Of a stretch of 64,000 nucleotides of DNA, positions 11,360 through 23,229 are shown piece by piece. The notes below the pieces were generated by a model. That model ran no database searches. It was not told the origin of the DNA and saw only the letters and a program-made list of their open reading frames with translations. Position numbers and translations under genes: made by a program. The first letter of the stretch is position 1; the number at the start of each line of letters is the position of its first letter. The DNA comes from Acheta domesticus (lineage: Eukaryota; Arthropoda; Insecta; Orthoptera; Gryllidae): assembly GCA_031308135.1 (NCBI GenBank), contig JAHLJT010000631.1:30586271-30650270 (forward strand). The letters are read 5' to 3'.

Positions 11360-11720
11360 TCGTTTTCGCGTTGGGGCCCAGTGTGCGGGGCGGGGCGCGG
11401 CTCGGCTCGCTTGTTCCGCGGCGGGCGGGCGGGCGGGCGGGCGAGTGCGTGGGCGGCGGAGAGAGGAGAGAGTTATGAGCGGCACAAATTGAGAGCAGCC
11501 CTCGGCCCCCGCCTGCCGGCCGGCCGCCGCCGCCGCCGCCCGCCGGCGCGCTAATGGCCGGGGCGAGGGACGCCCAGCGCGGAGGGATGAGAGGGGTGGG
11601 CGGGGCCGATAGCGGAGACGAGCCGGCGGCGGCGGCGGCGACGGCGGCCACGGAAGAGACGCAAGTGGTGATCGTGACGGGGAAGGGACCTTGACGGCCT
11701 GGTGGCTGGTGGCGCTTTGC
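11360..11720. other. GC-rich block with G-run tandem repeats
   Basis: A CpG-rich region containing (GGGC)n-like runs near 11420-11445 and CCG/CGG triplet runs near 11522-11540 and 11620-11640. It follows the foldback MITE by about 15 bp. Frames are Arg/Ala/Pro-rich with no domain. Confidence 0.6.
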
Positions 11721-11763
11721 GTTGTGGTGATATGAAGTGCGATGGCGAATAGGGAGATTTTGT

Positions 11764-11953
11764 CACCTCGAACGATAAGCACTATCGATCTTCTGCGCAT
11801 GAGGAGTGCAAGTTTCGCATCACTTTAGTGCATCTGCGCATGCGCAGAGGATCGATAGTGCTTCACGTTCGAGGGTGCAACAACTCGCTACTAGTGATGC
11901 GAAACTTGAACTGCGCGTGAGCAGAAGATCGATAGTGTTACCGTTCGAGGTGG
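11764..11953. repeat. Three-arm palindromic element
   Basis: A ~40-bp arm, CACCTCGAACG...CACTATCGATC...CTGCGCATG (11764-11801), appears inverted at both 11839-11877 and 11914-11953. A second pair (GTGCAAGTTTCGCATCAC near 11807 and GTGATGCGAAACTTG near 11894) is nested between the outer arms. The outer arms fit a foldback MITE; the extra middle arm suggests an internal inversion-duplication. No target duplication is evident. Confidence 0.75.
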
Positions 11954-11959
11954 CAGAAA

Positions 11960-12550
11960 CCCTCTAATTGGTGAGGCGAGATGACGTGGGGTGGTGAATA
12001 GATGACGGCGAGATGGTATTGACGTGACGGAGTGGTAGTGGTGGAGGTGGATTAATTGCAGATGGCGGTGGCGGCGACAGTGGCCACAGAAGAGAAGGAA
12101 GTGATAATAGTAATGGTGATGGCGGCGAGGAAGAGACGATAACGGTCAGGTGACTGGTGAGACAGTTGTGACATGGTGACATGAGGCGAGATGACATGAG
12201 GGGGCGGATGGGTGACGGCGAGATGGCAATGACGTGTCGGACTGGAGGTGGTGGTTAGAATAAGTACAGATGGCAGTGGCGGTGATGGGAGTGGTAGAGG
12301 GCATTGACGATGGCGACAGTGAGTAAACTGGGGGTGGAAGCGGTGGCGGCGACAGTGGCCGAGTCAACGTGACGGTCGAGCATATGACGGAAGCGGTGTG
12401 CGTGATATTGGATATCGCGTTGATGGTCCGTGATGGAGGCTCCAGCAATGGCTAAAGCCATCGAGGAGGATGCGCAAAGGAGATGGAGGTTCTTGTCACT
12501 GGTAACGTCAGTGTTATTGGCAGAGGTGGTAGTGATGACGGGGTATTGGG
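11960..12550. other. Degenerate GATGGCGGTGGCG-like simple-sequence region
   Basis: Imperfect triplet-rich, purine-biased sequence with recurring words such as GGCGGCGACAGTGGCC (about 12069 and 12344) and GGCGAGATG. It looks like an old scrambled trinucleotide or minisatellite array. No gene is supported. Confidence 0.5.
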
Positions 12551-13080
12551 TGTGTGGAGTTGTGGCGATGGCAGGGTGAGGGACGTGGCGGCGCGAGGAG
12601 GGGCGAGCGATCTGTGGCGGGAAAGAGCAGTGTAGTGCGAGATGAAGCGTGGAGGCGCGGGGCGGGGCGGAGCGGGCCGAAGCGGAGCGAGGCGGGGCGG
12701 AGCGGAGTGGGACGGGGAGGAGCGGGGCGGGGCGAAGCGGGGCTGAGCAGGGCAGGGCGGATCGGGGCGAGGCGGAGCGGAACGGGCCGGAGCGGGGCAG
12801 GGCGGATAGGGGCGAGGCGGGGCCAAACGGAGCGGGGAAGGGTGGAGAGGGATGTGGTGGGGTAGACCTTGGCTGGCGGGCGGGCGGACAGAGTGGAGAT
12901 GGCCGGGTGAAGCAGGGCGGGCCAGGCGGACGCGCAACGCGTTGTGGCGAGGGCGCGGCGTGCGGGGCGAGACGGGATGCTGCAGGCAGCCAAGCGTGCC
13001 GTATGCTCGCAGACGGCGGCGGGCGACGGAACTGGGCGTGCATTTTTTTGTGCTCCGGCGAAGCGGGATCTGCAGTACTT
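12550..13080. other. G-skewed GCGGAGCGGGGC minisatellite-like block
   Basis: About 12650-12850 consists of short units of the type GGGGCGGAGCGG with many G runs. Composition is almost the strand complement of the C-skewed block at 7.26-7.64 kb. Frames on both strands are Arg/Gly- or Pro/Ala-rich shadows. Confidence 0.65.
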
Positions 13081-13139
13081 CGTGGGATGGTTCGTACAAG
13101 CCTGCGCGTCTTGTAAGACGAGACGGACCCGAACTAGTG

Positions 13140-14515
13140 CAAAAAACTCTAAACATCCTGCATAGTACGAGAAAACCCGGAAAAAAACGTTTCTTCTAAA
13201 ATAGATCATACATCTGGATGCCACTGCCGCTGCCAATGACTTCAACCTGCTGCAAAGTTCTTGTTTGACTATTTTCAACTTTCCCTTTCAATATAGGTAA
13301 ATACTTCGATGTACTACTGTTGTGTTTTCTTAGATTCACAGATTCTCTTTCGACAATTTCGTGACAATTTACAATTTGCAGGTCCACCTGATCTCTCTCA
13401 GAATTCTGGCGAACACACTACAGGCGAAGAAATATATAAAATATTAAAAGCGCATTCACTGACTTTCGTAACTTACCTCGAGTTGGGGTAGGAAAACAAT
13501 TATTATTAATTGCAATTTTCGTTCCATCTCTAAAAAATGCATTGCGAAAACAGAAAAGCACTATTAGTTGTTTTTTTAATTAAGTCTTTACAATAAAATA
13601 TACGAAAGAAAATACACAAACTAAAAAAAATTCTTGTGACAGAATTGTAAACGCATTTTTCCTCCAGAAAAACAAAGCGTTGATAAACTTCTGAAATAAA
13701 GTTCAAGACTTTCAGGGTAGGAAATGTTTATTCGTGCCATTGTAGAATTAATTTACCATTCTCTTTCGAGCTTTCTGCATCCTTGCACTCGTTTACAGGG
13801 AAAAAATTGTTTCTTAAACAAAGGGCAAACGTACAAAATAAAAACAAATTTAGTGATCAAAATATAAAACTTTCCTTAACGTTGTTGGAAGTCGTGAGCA
13901 AATTCACATATCTTAAATCGAAAAATCAACGTAGGTCAAATTTTCGGAATTTCAAAGCAACATTTTGATGAATTACAGCGTATCACAAAAGTCGGATAAT
14001 ATTGGTTGCCAAGTGTCAGAAAAATCATTGTTTTTGTCCTTCCGGAAACAAATTCTAATAATGATAAATGATTTATTAATTATTTTAGTATCTTGAAGAA
14101 ATAGTGAAAGTGTGCCATATCATCAGAAACGAATTGACATCAAATTTGCATCGAATTGTCATCGAATTTGAAACGAATTATCATCAAATTTTTCAATTCA
14201 ATTCAGTTCAATTTTGACTATGTAATCATACGAGACTGCAACAAAATATACAGAATTTATTCCACAAACATACAAAATGATTCCCATTTACAGAAAAGCC
14301 AAATCCACATATTGTCAAGTTTTATTCAACGCAGGCGACTTATGAGTGAAGAAAACTTAGCCACGATTATTTTTTACGTTTAGGAACTCATCTGCTGAGA
14401 TCATTGACTCGTATGAGTAATCTAACGAATAAATAGCAAAAATGGTATGAAACAATGTTGAACTGACAGGCAGGAGAAACGGAAGAACCCGAGGTAACCA
14501 GCCGAGAGCTCGCTT
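13140..14515. other. AT-rich intergenic stretch
   Basis: No supported gene or element. Near 14137-14210 there is a local run of imperfect ATCAAATTTGCATCGAATTG-like repeats. Confidence 0.5.
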
Positions 14516-14740
14516 CTCTTTTTTCTTCTTTTTTTTTTTCCTTTTTTTAACATTCGCACCAATATCTTGGTCATTAGCGAGCACTATTGAGTTTAACGTA
14601 ACTGTAAGATGATATGATATGGTGATGAAAGGGGGTAAAAGAGAACCCAAATAGAACCATGCTCGAGGTGGGACTCGAGACCGCGATCCTTCGGTCCGAG
14701 ATCGCAACGACACTACAGCTTTAGCGATCGCAGCCCCCGG
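14516..14740 (-). mobile_element. SINE-B copy 4 (- strand)
   Basis: On the minus strand the tRNA-like head starts near 14740 and contains the B box GTCTCGAGTCCCACC (14669-14683). The SINE-B body follows, and the element ends in a T-rich tract on the + strand (14518-14547) representing the A tail. Orientation is opposite to the other three copies. The body is diverged, with an expanded ATGATATGATATGG segment. Confidence 0.8.
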
Positions 14741-14859
14741 GCACCGGCAGAGCTCGCTTAGTGCACCGCAAATTCCAAGCGGATCGTCGGAAAAAGAAGA
14801 ATGACAGGTCCATCTCTGACAAAGGAAGCGAAATTTATAAATACGTCAACGGGCTCCCT

Positions 14860-15765
14860 CGCCGCACGCGCATTCTTTGCTTCTGTCCTTCGTCAGCGCC
14901 CATCAATCCACGTCTCCGCTCCTCCCACGCGTCATTAGCTGCGACGCGGCGTCCGGGGCAGGTCGGCCGGCCGCCTATCCTCCTCTTCCACACCGGCGAA
15001 GCGTGAGTTCGTTTCCGGTTTATGTAATCTCGGAATGACGCAATTTCCTCCCTCCCCCCGCCGTCTCCAGCCCCCTTTGCTTTATGCAATTGCTCGTTAG
15101 CGCAGCGCGCGCCGAGATACAGAAATAAATGACCGCAATGATCGCGAATATCGCGTTCGCGTGATTCTGGTCGAGGCGCGGGGGGGGGAGGAAGGGCGGA
15201 GGGGGGGCTGGGAGAATGGCGCGGCGCGGCGGCCCGCTTCGTGCCGGCACACGAACCGCGACGGGGGCGCGCGATCTTTGGGCGAGGAGAGCGGGGCGGG
15301 CGGAGTGGGCTGGGTGGGCCGCGGCTGGCTTTGCGGGCGAGGCGGGGCGACGCGAGCGGGGGCGGGTGGGGGCGTGCGAGGCGGCACGGACGGGGCGGGC
15401 GGGGCAGGGCGGGTGGGGCGGGCGAGACGGGTGGCGGTATGGGGAGCGGGCGGGTGCAGCGGGCTGGGCGGGTGGGCGCGGTGGGAGGGCGGGGCGGATT
15501 GGAACGTGAAGGGCGGGCGGAGCGGGCGAGACGGGTGGGGGTGGAACGGGAGGGGCGGTAGCGGTAGGCGGGAGGGGCGTGATGGAACGGAAGGGGCGGG
15601 TGGGGACGGGGGATGGGTGGGTGCGGCGGAGCGGGCGGGGCTGGTGTGCGGGGCGGGCGGGTGCGGCGGGGAAGGGCTGGGCGGGCTGGCGGGGGGGGGG
15701 GGGCGAACGGGCGGGGCAGGCGGGCTGAAGAGAGAGGCTTGTTTGGCGAGAAAACAGAGTGGCTG
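14860..15765. other. GC-rich island with G-skewed low-complexity core
   Basis: 14860-15170 is CpG-rich but complex. From 15175 to 15740 the + strand is G-skewed with GGCGGGCGGAGCGGGC-type units, and G-quadruplex-capable runs include a run of at least ten G at about 15691. Frames are Gly/Arg-rich on one strand and Pro-rich on the other. No start, splice or domain evidence supports a gene. Confidence 0.6.
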
Positions 15766-15769
15766 AGGA

Positions 15770-17310
15770 GGCGCACAGTGGTTTTGATTGACCGAAAAAA
15801 AAAAACTTTTTTTGTGTATTTTGAACGCCAGTATGAATGAGGTGTAGGGTTTCTTGATTTCGAATCTGATATAAATGTGCATGAAATATGTAAAATAGTA
15901 AAATACAGTGTCAATATCAAATTCTTACTTTCCTCACTTCATTCCTAAATGGTATTCCTAAATAGGGGAATCTATCGAAGTGTAAATAAATGACTATTCT
16001 TATACCTATATTTGGAAACTCATAAGGAAACCAAAGATAACCTTCAGATACAGGGAAATAAGATTTTTATATGTAATACTGTCAGGTTTTAAACTGCTTC
16101 GTCGTAAGAAAATTCGATGTGAAAGAGCTTACCAGCGTCATTTACTAATTTCCTACATTATAGCGTTATTGAGTCTTAATGAGACTATATTACGGTACGC
16201 ATCGTACTGAAAGTTGACGTGCAATGGAATTGGGTGGGTGGAAAAGCTTTTTCCACTTCTTAATTCTAATTTTCATTGATAATTACAGTGATAGAAGACA
16301 CAATTATGCAATGTTACCGACCTATTCGTTTACGCCATATAAACTATTTAATAAACTAAGCGTTACTAATATTACTTTTGTTTTAAAGTTATTTTGAGAA
16401 AGATCTGGATCAAAAACTGCAAAAAATAGTACTCGATTTAAATTGTTCTGGAATCTAATTAAGATGGTATGTAAACGCTTCTTAAAACTGAGAGCGGAAT
16501 GGAAGTCAGAATTGTAGAAAATATACTCTAGAAAATACCTACTCACATTACTCATACAGAATACACGTTTACATAATACTCTGTAAAATAGAATTTTAAT
16601 AGTGTCAATATTTTATTCAAAATTATTCGAAAATTACTAATATTTTCAAAGAATGTAATTATCATGAAGTAAAGAACTAAATTGTGGAGAACCAAATTTC
16701 ATTTAAAGAAAAATACCTCATTCTTTAATATTGCTAAATATTGCAGAAATACGCCGTTTTTTCTTTTCAATTTGTGAAAATTCAGAGAATTCAACTATAA
16801 TGATACATGTGCAATTTTAAATGCGTTTTGAATGTCATCCGTTCTATATCGTCAATATTATCTAATAACATGTAAATGGCGCGAACTTTTCGCGTCGCAA
16901 CGATTCGCTGTAAATGAGTCCTTTTATTGCCAATTTCTGCCGAGATTTCTGGTCGTTTGTCGCACTGTGCGATGTGGCACCCCAATATCCGGAGACCTTT
17001 TAGAAAGGACTTTTCTTCGCCGTGCGACTTCAAAGTGACTTTATTTATCCCGACTGCGTCTGCAAGAGGGAAAATACTCTCCCCTGCTTCAGACACGGAA
17101 CGGTCGATGCCGCTCGTGAGAGCTCATTGTGCACCGAAGGAAAATGGAGAGCGTCAACATTGAGAGAGTTTTCTGGTATAAATGTGGGTATTATATTTCT
17201 AATTTATATTTCTCTGCTGAAAAAACACAGCCTCCAATTTACGTTTCGTATATATTCAGTTCCAGGTCCCACTGGAACGCAAGAAAAAGAGAGAGGGTTT
17301 AGTTTGGAGA
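15770..17310. other. AT-rich intergenic stretch
   Basis: No supported gene. A 101-codon minus-strand frame at 16791-17096 is not recognised and has no repeat or splice context. Confidence 0.45.
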
Positions 17311-17313
17311 CTA

Positions 17314-17536
17314 TACTGCGATTTTTATAACTTTGCCCCTCAAGGCCTGTCTTCACGATGGAATATTTCGCGTCTTACCAGGTCGTGCCGTTAGATATCG
17401 CATGATCGCGACCGTATGAAACAGAGCTTGCGATCATGCGATGTCTAGCAGCAGGGCTGAGAAAGACGCGAAATGCCGTGTGATATTCCATCGTGGCAAT
17501 AGGGGCTTGAGGGGCAAAGTTATAAAAATCGCACTA
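17314..17536. mobile_element. Foldback MITE (CTGCGATTTT family), copy 2
   Basis: The 223-bp element has long terminal inverted repeats: left ACTGCGATTTTTATAAC then TTTGCCCCTCAAGG, mirrored at the right end with one mismatch in the first 30 bp. TA flanks both ends (17312-17313, 17537-17538). The interior is also palindromic (GGAATATTTCGCGTC..., GCATGATCGCGACCG...) and matches the elements at 30614-30823 and 31391-31535. Confidence 0.88.
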
Positions 17537-17668
17537 TAAGGCAGAGGTTCCCGTACGTGAAGTATATACCATAGTACTACTGGTGAGTTAGTACGGGGGG
17601 AAAACATGTATTGAGAAAGGTAATATACATTCGTATGGTGGAAGAGAATGTTAAAAACTAGTGAAAAT

Positions 17669-17908
17669 GATTGATTGTTGATTGTAATTCCGGACGCGTC
17701 AACGACTAGGGCATTAGTCCCGAAAAAAAAATTTTTTTTTTTCTCTCTTCTGGATGTGGGGGTGGTCTTCCCTGCTGGATGGCGAGATACTGCGCCGACC
17801 TACCGGCAACGAGCCAGGTTTTCCCCAAACAGGCATCTTCCACCAGCGGGGAGCCGCCCCAAACTCTAAACCCCCGACCGGTCTCCAGGCATGTCAGTGT
17901 AAGAGTAC

Positions 17909-17956
<48 letters not shown>

Positions 17957-18243
17957 GGGGAGAGGATATGACAAGGACGAGGAACGAATGATCGCTTGCG
18001 GTCCGTTTCCCGTTTGTTAGGATACTGCTCGAGCATTCGCCTGGTGTTGATGGGAGAAACCACGGGAAACTACCGATGAGAGCAGCCGGCCGCTAGAACT
18101 ATCCTCCAGACAGCGACTGAGTTCGACCTATGTAACAAGCTAGTGTCAAAAATATCCTGCCGCCGCGGGACTCGAATGTAGGACCTTCAGATCAGAGGGA
18201 CTGCAGTGACATCAGTTGATGCCCTAAGCCATCTCTCCTGGTA
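17669..18243 (-). mobile_element. SINE-A copy 1 (- strand)
   Basis: A ~575-bp tRNA-derived SINE in minus orientation. The head is at the right end: ACCAGGAGAGATGGCTTAGG read on the minus strand (A box near 18225-18236), with a B-box-like segment near 18168-18180. The body continues leftward to a (CAAT)n-type tail seen on the + strand as GATTGATTGTTGATTG (17669-17684). TAGTGAAAAT (17659-17668) and TAGTGGGAAT (18242-18251) flank it as an 8/10 target-site duplication. An internal (CA)n-prone segment has expanded into a (GT)20 microsatellite at 17914-17954. Confidence 0.88.
17914..17954. repeat. (GT)n microsatellite inside SINE-A
   Basis: About 20 uninterrupted GT units. The same site in other SINE-A copies is a short CA run (33.97 kb) or a longer one (47835-47862), so the repeat grew from sequence carried by the SINE. 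Confidence 0.95.
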
Positions 18244-18249
18244 GTGGGA

Positions 18250-20439
18250 ATGAAGAAATGCAACTTAGACAATACAGGTTTAAATTTGCATTAATACATA
18301 CACGAGTATTTTTTGCAGAAAATGTCACTGATTCCATCTGTGAACGCCAAATTCTGCACGCTTGCTTGTATTTTTAGTGCCGCGTTCCCCATCTTTTTAT
18401 CCTTTCCTGTTAATTCACATATTCCTTTTCTCTTCTCTTCGTAGATGGATTTCACTCGTCCCTAAATCGGCGCCTGTTGGCTCCATCGAAACCTTGGGAA
18501 GGCACTCTCCGCGTGGCTCGTGCCACCTGAACTGGATTTTATCAACCAGTGGAGCCCGTTGCTCCTTGCAGAACCGACTATGAAATCCGCAAGCTCATAT
18601 TAGTCAATTTTCTATTTCTTTTGACGATATAGCCTATAGGCCCATGTCAGCACTTCATCTACTACTGAGGGTAAACACACGAAGTCAGAGGATTTTAGGG
18701 TTAAATAAGGCCCGATATACACGGTACAGTTTTCTGATAACAATTTCTGTACAGAAACTTCAAGATCCCAAACTAGAAGTATAAAAGCCAAAAGTCGCGC
18801 ATACACAGTCTGAACGATTTCTACACGATTCGTCTCAAGCCGCCGCTAGGGGGTCTAACGAGAAAAAACTGAATTGCGCCGTCCTATTTATTTCAGTGAT
18901 GGTATTTCTGTGATTGCGTTCTAGCTGTGATCTTGATTTAATATGAATTAAGCATGAGGAGCATACAGAATAAAAATAGAAAGGCAGGAAAAGGATGTTT
19001 ATCACAATATATCACTTCATACAATCGCACCTTGACATACCTAACCACAAAATCGACATGGCCGATTACCATTAGTGAGCTATTCTGTCGCTAGAGGCGC
19101 TGGAGTCAAACTGTATGCTTTCTACATGAAAAAATATGAACATGTTCATAATTTTTTCATGCAGAAATCGTTAAGTCTGGACTGCATGGAAACAGTACCG
19201 TGTATAACAGTCTTAACGGTTGGGGGAGCTCCATCCTGTCAGCATAGAAGCGAAACATTCATGTCTGATATGGGATTCGAAGCAGCGACTCTTCGAGCCG
19301 AGCAATTCTCGCTCTTACGTCTTAACTATCTCCACCATCCGACATAATCTTCTAGTAATTCTTATTTTTTTTTTTTTTTTTGGTATTCTAGATATTTTAT
19401 TCAGACTTTTTCAAATACAATTTCTAATACAACAGTTAACAATTAAAGAGAAATATTAAAAAAAAATAAAATAAAATAACAAACATTTTATATTCATTAA
19501 GTTAAAGAGAAAATTAAATGGGCACATTAGCCAAGGTGAATTCGTCTCCATGAATTTCCTCTGGCATTCATACTATTCCACAAAGACATTTTTAACAAAA
19601 CATTTTTTTTTATCTTTCCTTAATTTATCATGACAATTGCAATATTTTACATCTACCCAACCCGCAAAAGTCAATATATCCCTGCGAAATTATTCCGCAA
19701 TATAAGCAACAAGTTGAATTTCAAATCAATTCGAGCGGACATCAAACAAATTTGAACAATTCGTTCCCCACGGTTCGTTCGCTCTTGTTCACGGATTGTA
19801 TCCACACTCATTGGCGAATATGAGAATTTCATCGTTCACCGATTCCCGTATGGGTAGCTCTCTATTACTCCACTGAACCACACTGCCTCAAATACCGCAG
19901 CAAAATTTCGCTTGTATTTCATTCGATCCCGCCCTCAATACTGCTCACTCGTGTGATTCGGTGGCGAATACATATCGTTAACACATCACTTTTAACATGT
20001 TGGAATTCTCAACGTTTCACCGCGTGATTGCTTAAGAGCTCTCGAGCAAACATACCACCCACAGTCCATTACATCAAGCATACATCTGTTTCATCGTGGG
20101 TGTCTTTGCATTCTTTTTGCCCGAGTGGATGAAGACTGAAAATTCGCAACGATATGAAACACTTCATTTTAACAGCCTTTGCATTCCTCGATGTTTCTTT
20201 CCAAACATATTTAAATCGATATGCAGTCAGTCCCGGTAGCTGAGACAAGTGTGCGTGGCTATTCAGAAACTAACCGAAAAAATACTCATTGGAAATGCGT
20301 CATAGATTTGAACATGTGGTGCTTTCTTGTTCGTTGTGCGTTGTAGTCTTCAGTGAATCTGTTAGGCCATTTGCGCCAAACTCGCTCGAATTATGTGCCA
20401 GTTTCACTCATACTCTTAGACACAAACGTCCGTGGCTAC
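18250..20439. other. AT-rich intergenic stretch
   Basis: No supported gene. It holds a tRNA-like patch (19215-19345) and a T16 run near 19365. Open frames are short. Confidence 0.45.
19215..19345 (-). other. tRNA-like sequence, possible SINE head (- strand)
   Basis: On the minus strand a segment starting near 19344 reads ATGGTGGAGATAGTTAAGAC and is followed about 40 bp later by the B-box-like GCTTCGAATCCCATATC. The spacing fits a tRNA-derived SINE head. The body downstream does not match SINE-A or SINE-B. A B box in a similar context occurs at 43.7 kb. Confidence 0.35.
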
Positions 20440-21033
20440 TGTAGCGTCATAGCACTGGGCACGACCGACCGCACAAGTCGTGCAAGGGGGAGGGGTTGGT
20501 CCTCTCGTGCCGCGCACGGACGGACGGACCCCCGGGGTCTCTCGAGGGTCACTCCGCTGTCCGTTCTCTGAGAAGGCGGCTGTCCGTTCGCACTAGTGAT
20601 GGTGACGACAGAAATCGTCTGCAGGTGGACGCCAGGCTCCATGTGCAGCCGGCCCAAATGTCGAGAGGAAATGACGCTTTGTGCGTGGGAGGTCGGTCAC
20701 GTAATGCCTCGCAGGGGAGGCGGGTGGAATAAGCTTCCATGCCATTCGAGTTTGACGGTAGCGATGTGCGGAGGTGATCGCGAGCAGCGTCTTGCGAGGC
20801 GTGGCTTTTCGCCACGGGACAAGAGACCAGGGGCGGCGCTAGTGTAGCGAGCTGGGGTTCTCTTGGTAAGTACTGAGGCGGCTCGCCTCAGGAGTCGGAG
20901 TGCTGTGGGGAGCAGCGTTCCTTAGGAGTGTTCCTTAGGAGTGTACACAGTGTAATAAACTATTGTAAATAAATATGTACAGCCAACTCCATGTCTGTGT
21001 TCTTCCTCACCTCATGACGACGTCACACTACAA
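20440..21033 (+). mobile_element. Probable solo LTR of an LTR retrotransposon
   Basis: A 594-bp GC-rich unit starts TGTAGCGTCAT and ends GACGTCACACTACA, so it has TG...CA termini with a short TGTAG/CTACA inverted repeat. Near the 3' part are poly(A)-signal-like AATAAA motifs (about 20954 and 20967) followed by a short segment, in the order expected for R-U5. No primer-binding site, gag-pol or second LTR is present on either side. No 5-bp target duplication is seen, which weakens the call. A duplicated GTTCCTTAGGAGT lies at about 20917-20942. Confidence 0.4.
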
Positions 21034-23229
21034 TCCAGCGAGTACAATGTACAGTTGTAGAGTTGTACAATTGTCCAATTTGAACAATGGCTTTCTATCC
21101 TTAATCATTTTTCTGGAAATATTATTGTATATATTTTCAAGTTTTTTATCTATTCTTATTGTGTATCTTTACCACCAGTCCAGGAGAAGGAAATATTATC
21201 TTCTTCTGGTTCATTTTCGTCTTATTCTTCATGCTTCATGTTTCTTCACACTGTTCATATTATATGTACTTATACTTCTAAAGCTACGTAGTTTATCCAT
21301 ATCTAAAATGAACGACAACCGTGAGTTCCTGATTTTCAAGTGACAGGCTCTCATTGAACCAACTATGAACGTGTGCGCACGTTTGTCATGAACCATGGGG
21401 TTTGTGCGAAATTACAAGATAATTTTCATTCAGAAGATAAACAATACCTAAGTTATAGTAGTCACTTAAACGAATTTTTCCTGAATCGATTGTGAAAAAA
21501 CAATAAGGGTAAGAACCTTGAGTATGCATATCTTCGATGATTTTAGCACGAGACGTAAACTCGTATGAGTAAATCATATCTATCACTTAAGAACTCTTTG
21601 ATTTAATTATATACGACCCAAGAAACGTCCTTGAACGAGAGTTAGGGAAACCAGCTTAGGCTGGAAGAGTCGTAATACAAAAACCAAAACCTACTTCTTA
21701 ATATTTTTGTCTTCTTTGTGCCTTTTTAAAAAGTTGGTGGTCTGGAGGAATGGAAATAAACTCTCAAACAACTTTTATATTATATGTCGCGTGAACTGCA
21801 ATTCTAGAACACTAATTTTGTGTCCTATATCTAGCAATAACGTAGGTTCTGCTTGAAGAACTACACGTTCACATTGTGGCATACTTCACTTAACAATGTG
21901 TTATTCCTTCTTGTCCATTGTACTTTTGTCCCAGAATTTCCAGGGGCATTTCAAAGCCGTTGGCGACTTTCTACGTCTTAAGACACGTTAGTAATTATTT
22001 TCCCTCGTAAATTATTTTGCAACTATTCTAGTAGTTTTCAATTTGTTCTATTAATCTTATTCTTCTTCTTATTATTATTATTTACAAAAGCATCTTTATT
22101 GTTTCAGGTTGGTTCTGGCATTTACTACGTTTATGCTGAGGCACTAAACAAGTGGAATCAAGGTTTTTTCGATTTTCCTACCGCAGAAAACTGGCGTACA
22201 CGGCAAGTAAAAGTAGAACATTTTCCATTCCCTCTCGCGTTCCCTTTCGGAGATTTGTTCTATGAAGTCAGAGCTGTGTGTGCATGCCTGCATGCCTGCA
22301 TGCCTGCGCGCGCGCGGGTGTGTGTATGCAGCAAATGTTGCAGCCTTCTGATAATTCCAGAGGAATAACCTTTTTTTTTTTCAACAACATGCATGCCAGC
22401 AGTGAACTGTTCAATTCGATTTTGTTTAGATCGAACAACATTAGTTTCCTCAAAAAACCGTATGTAAATCAATATTTAAAAACATGTATGCACATAATTC
22501 GAAGTTTTCAGAGGTCGAGATAATCCAGTGATCGGATTTCGTTGGTTTCAAATAACGTTATAAATGGCTTGTCAACAATGGAAAAAGAATTGCGTTATTC
22601 GATGTAAGTAAAATCAATGGTCTATCAGGAAAATATAAAATCACAAGTAATTGGAGCTCTAAATATGTTTCTTTTCTTAATTTCCATTTATTCTGTTTTG
22701 AATGTGACTAATTGGGATTAAATATGACAGATATAAAGAAAAATTATAATACTTAATATTGAATTCGATTTAATAAATATATATTTTCAATCATTCGTTA
22801 AATGTATAATGAAAATTCTACTTGCATTCCACATTCCTTTGGAGCCAAATTAAAAGTAGAAGCCGGTGTTTCTTTTGTGATAATTTCTTCTTTTATACTT
22901 TTCAGTAACATCAATTACGAATAGTTTATCCATTTTGATTCAGCTTTGCTATTTTACAGACGACCTCAGTTTTCATTTGATGGTTGAAGAGAAAATTGTG
23001 CTCCAGGAGGCAATATGCTTTCTAAGGTACACATTTTCTGTAACCGTTCCATAGTACTCTTCACGGTATGTGCGCAAACATACATGCTTCAAACAATGGA
23101 GGTGGTATTCTCTGTAGCATTCCAGATGTTTTACAAGATTTGCCTTCAGAATCTTCGGCGTACTTCGAGATTCACTAAATATGAGAACTAACTCAATTTT
23201 CATTCTCCATTGCCAAATCACTACGATGT
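21034..23229. other. AT-rich intergenic stretch
   Basis: No firm gene. A possible small exon is noted at 22108-22206, and a palindromic TGCATGCCTGCATGCCTGCA repeat lies near 22283-22303. Confidence 0.4.
22108..22206 (+). other. Possible 99-bp internal exon (weak)
   Basis: A pyrimidine tract and TTTCAG (to 22107) precede an open 33-codon segment whose translation contains YYVYAEALNKWNQGFFDF. It is followed by GTAAAAGT at 22207, a reasonable splice donor. Length is a multiple of three, so phase would be preserved, and composition is less AT-rich than the flanks. No family is recognised and no neighbouring exon was found, so this remains a guess. Confidence 0.15.

Noticed and set aside
13055..13165. 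Frame resembling an integrase zinc-binding tail (FVGWFVQACASCKTRR)
   Set aside because: The C-x-x-C pattern suggested a gypsy integrase, but it is one short stretch beside low-complexity DNA, without the HH pair, catalytic core or LTRs.
12255..13278. Long Pro/Ser-rich minus-strand frames of up to 262 codons
   Set aside because: Shadows of the GCGGAGCGGGGC-type block and the degenerate triplet region; no recognisable domain.
14835..15920. 361-codon Pro-rich minus-strand frame
   Set aside because: Produced by the G-skewed block at 15.2-15.7 kb; no domain, and a second Pro-rich frame overlaps it on the same strand.
16791..17096. 101-codon minus-strand frame
   Set aside because: Balanced composition made it a candidate, but there is no recognisable motif or splice context, and an overlapping frame is open on the other strand.
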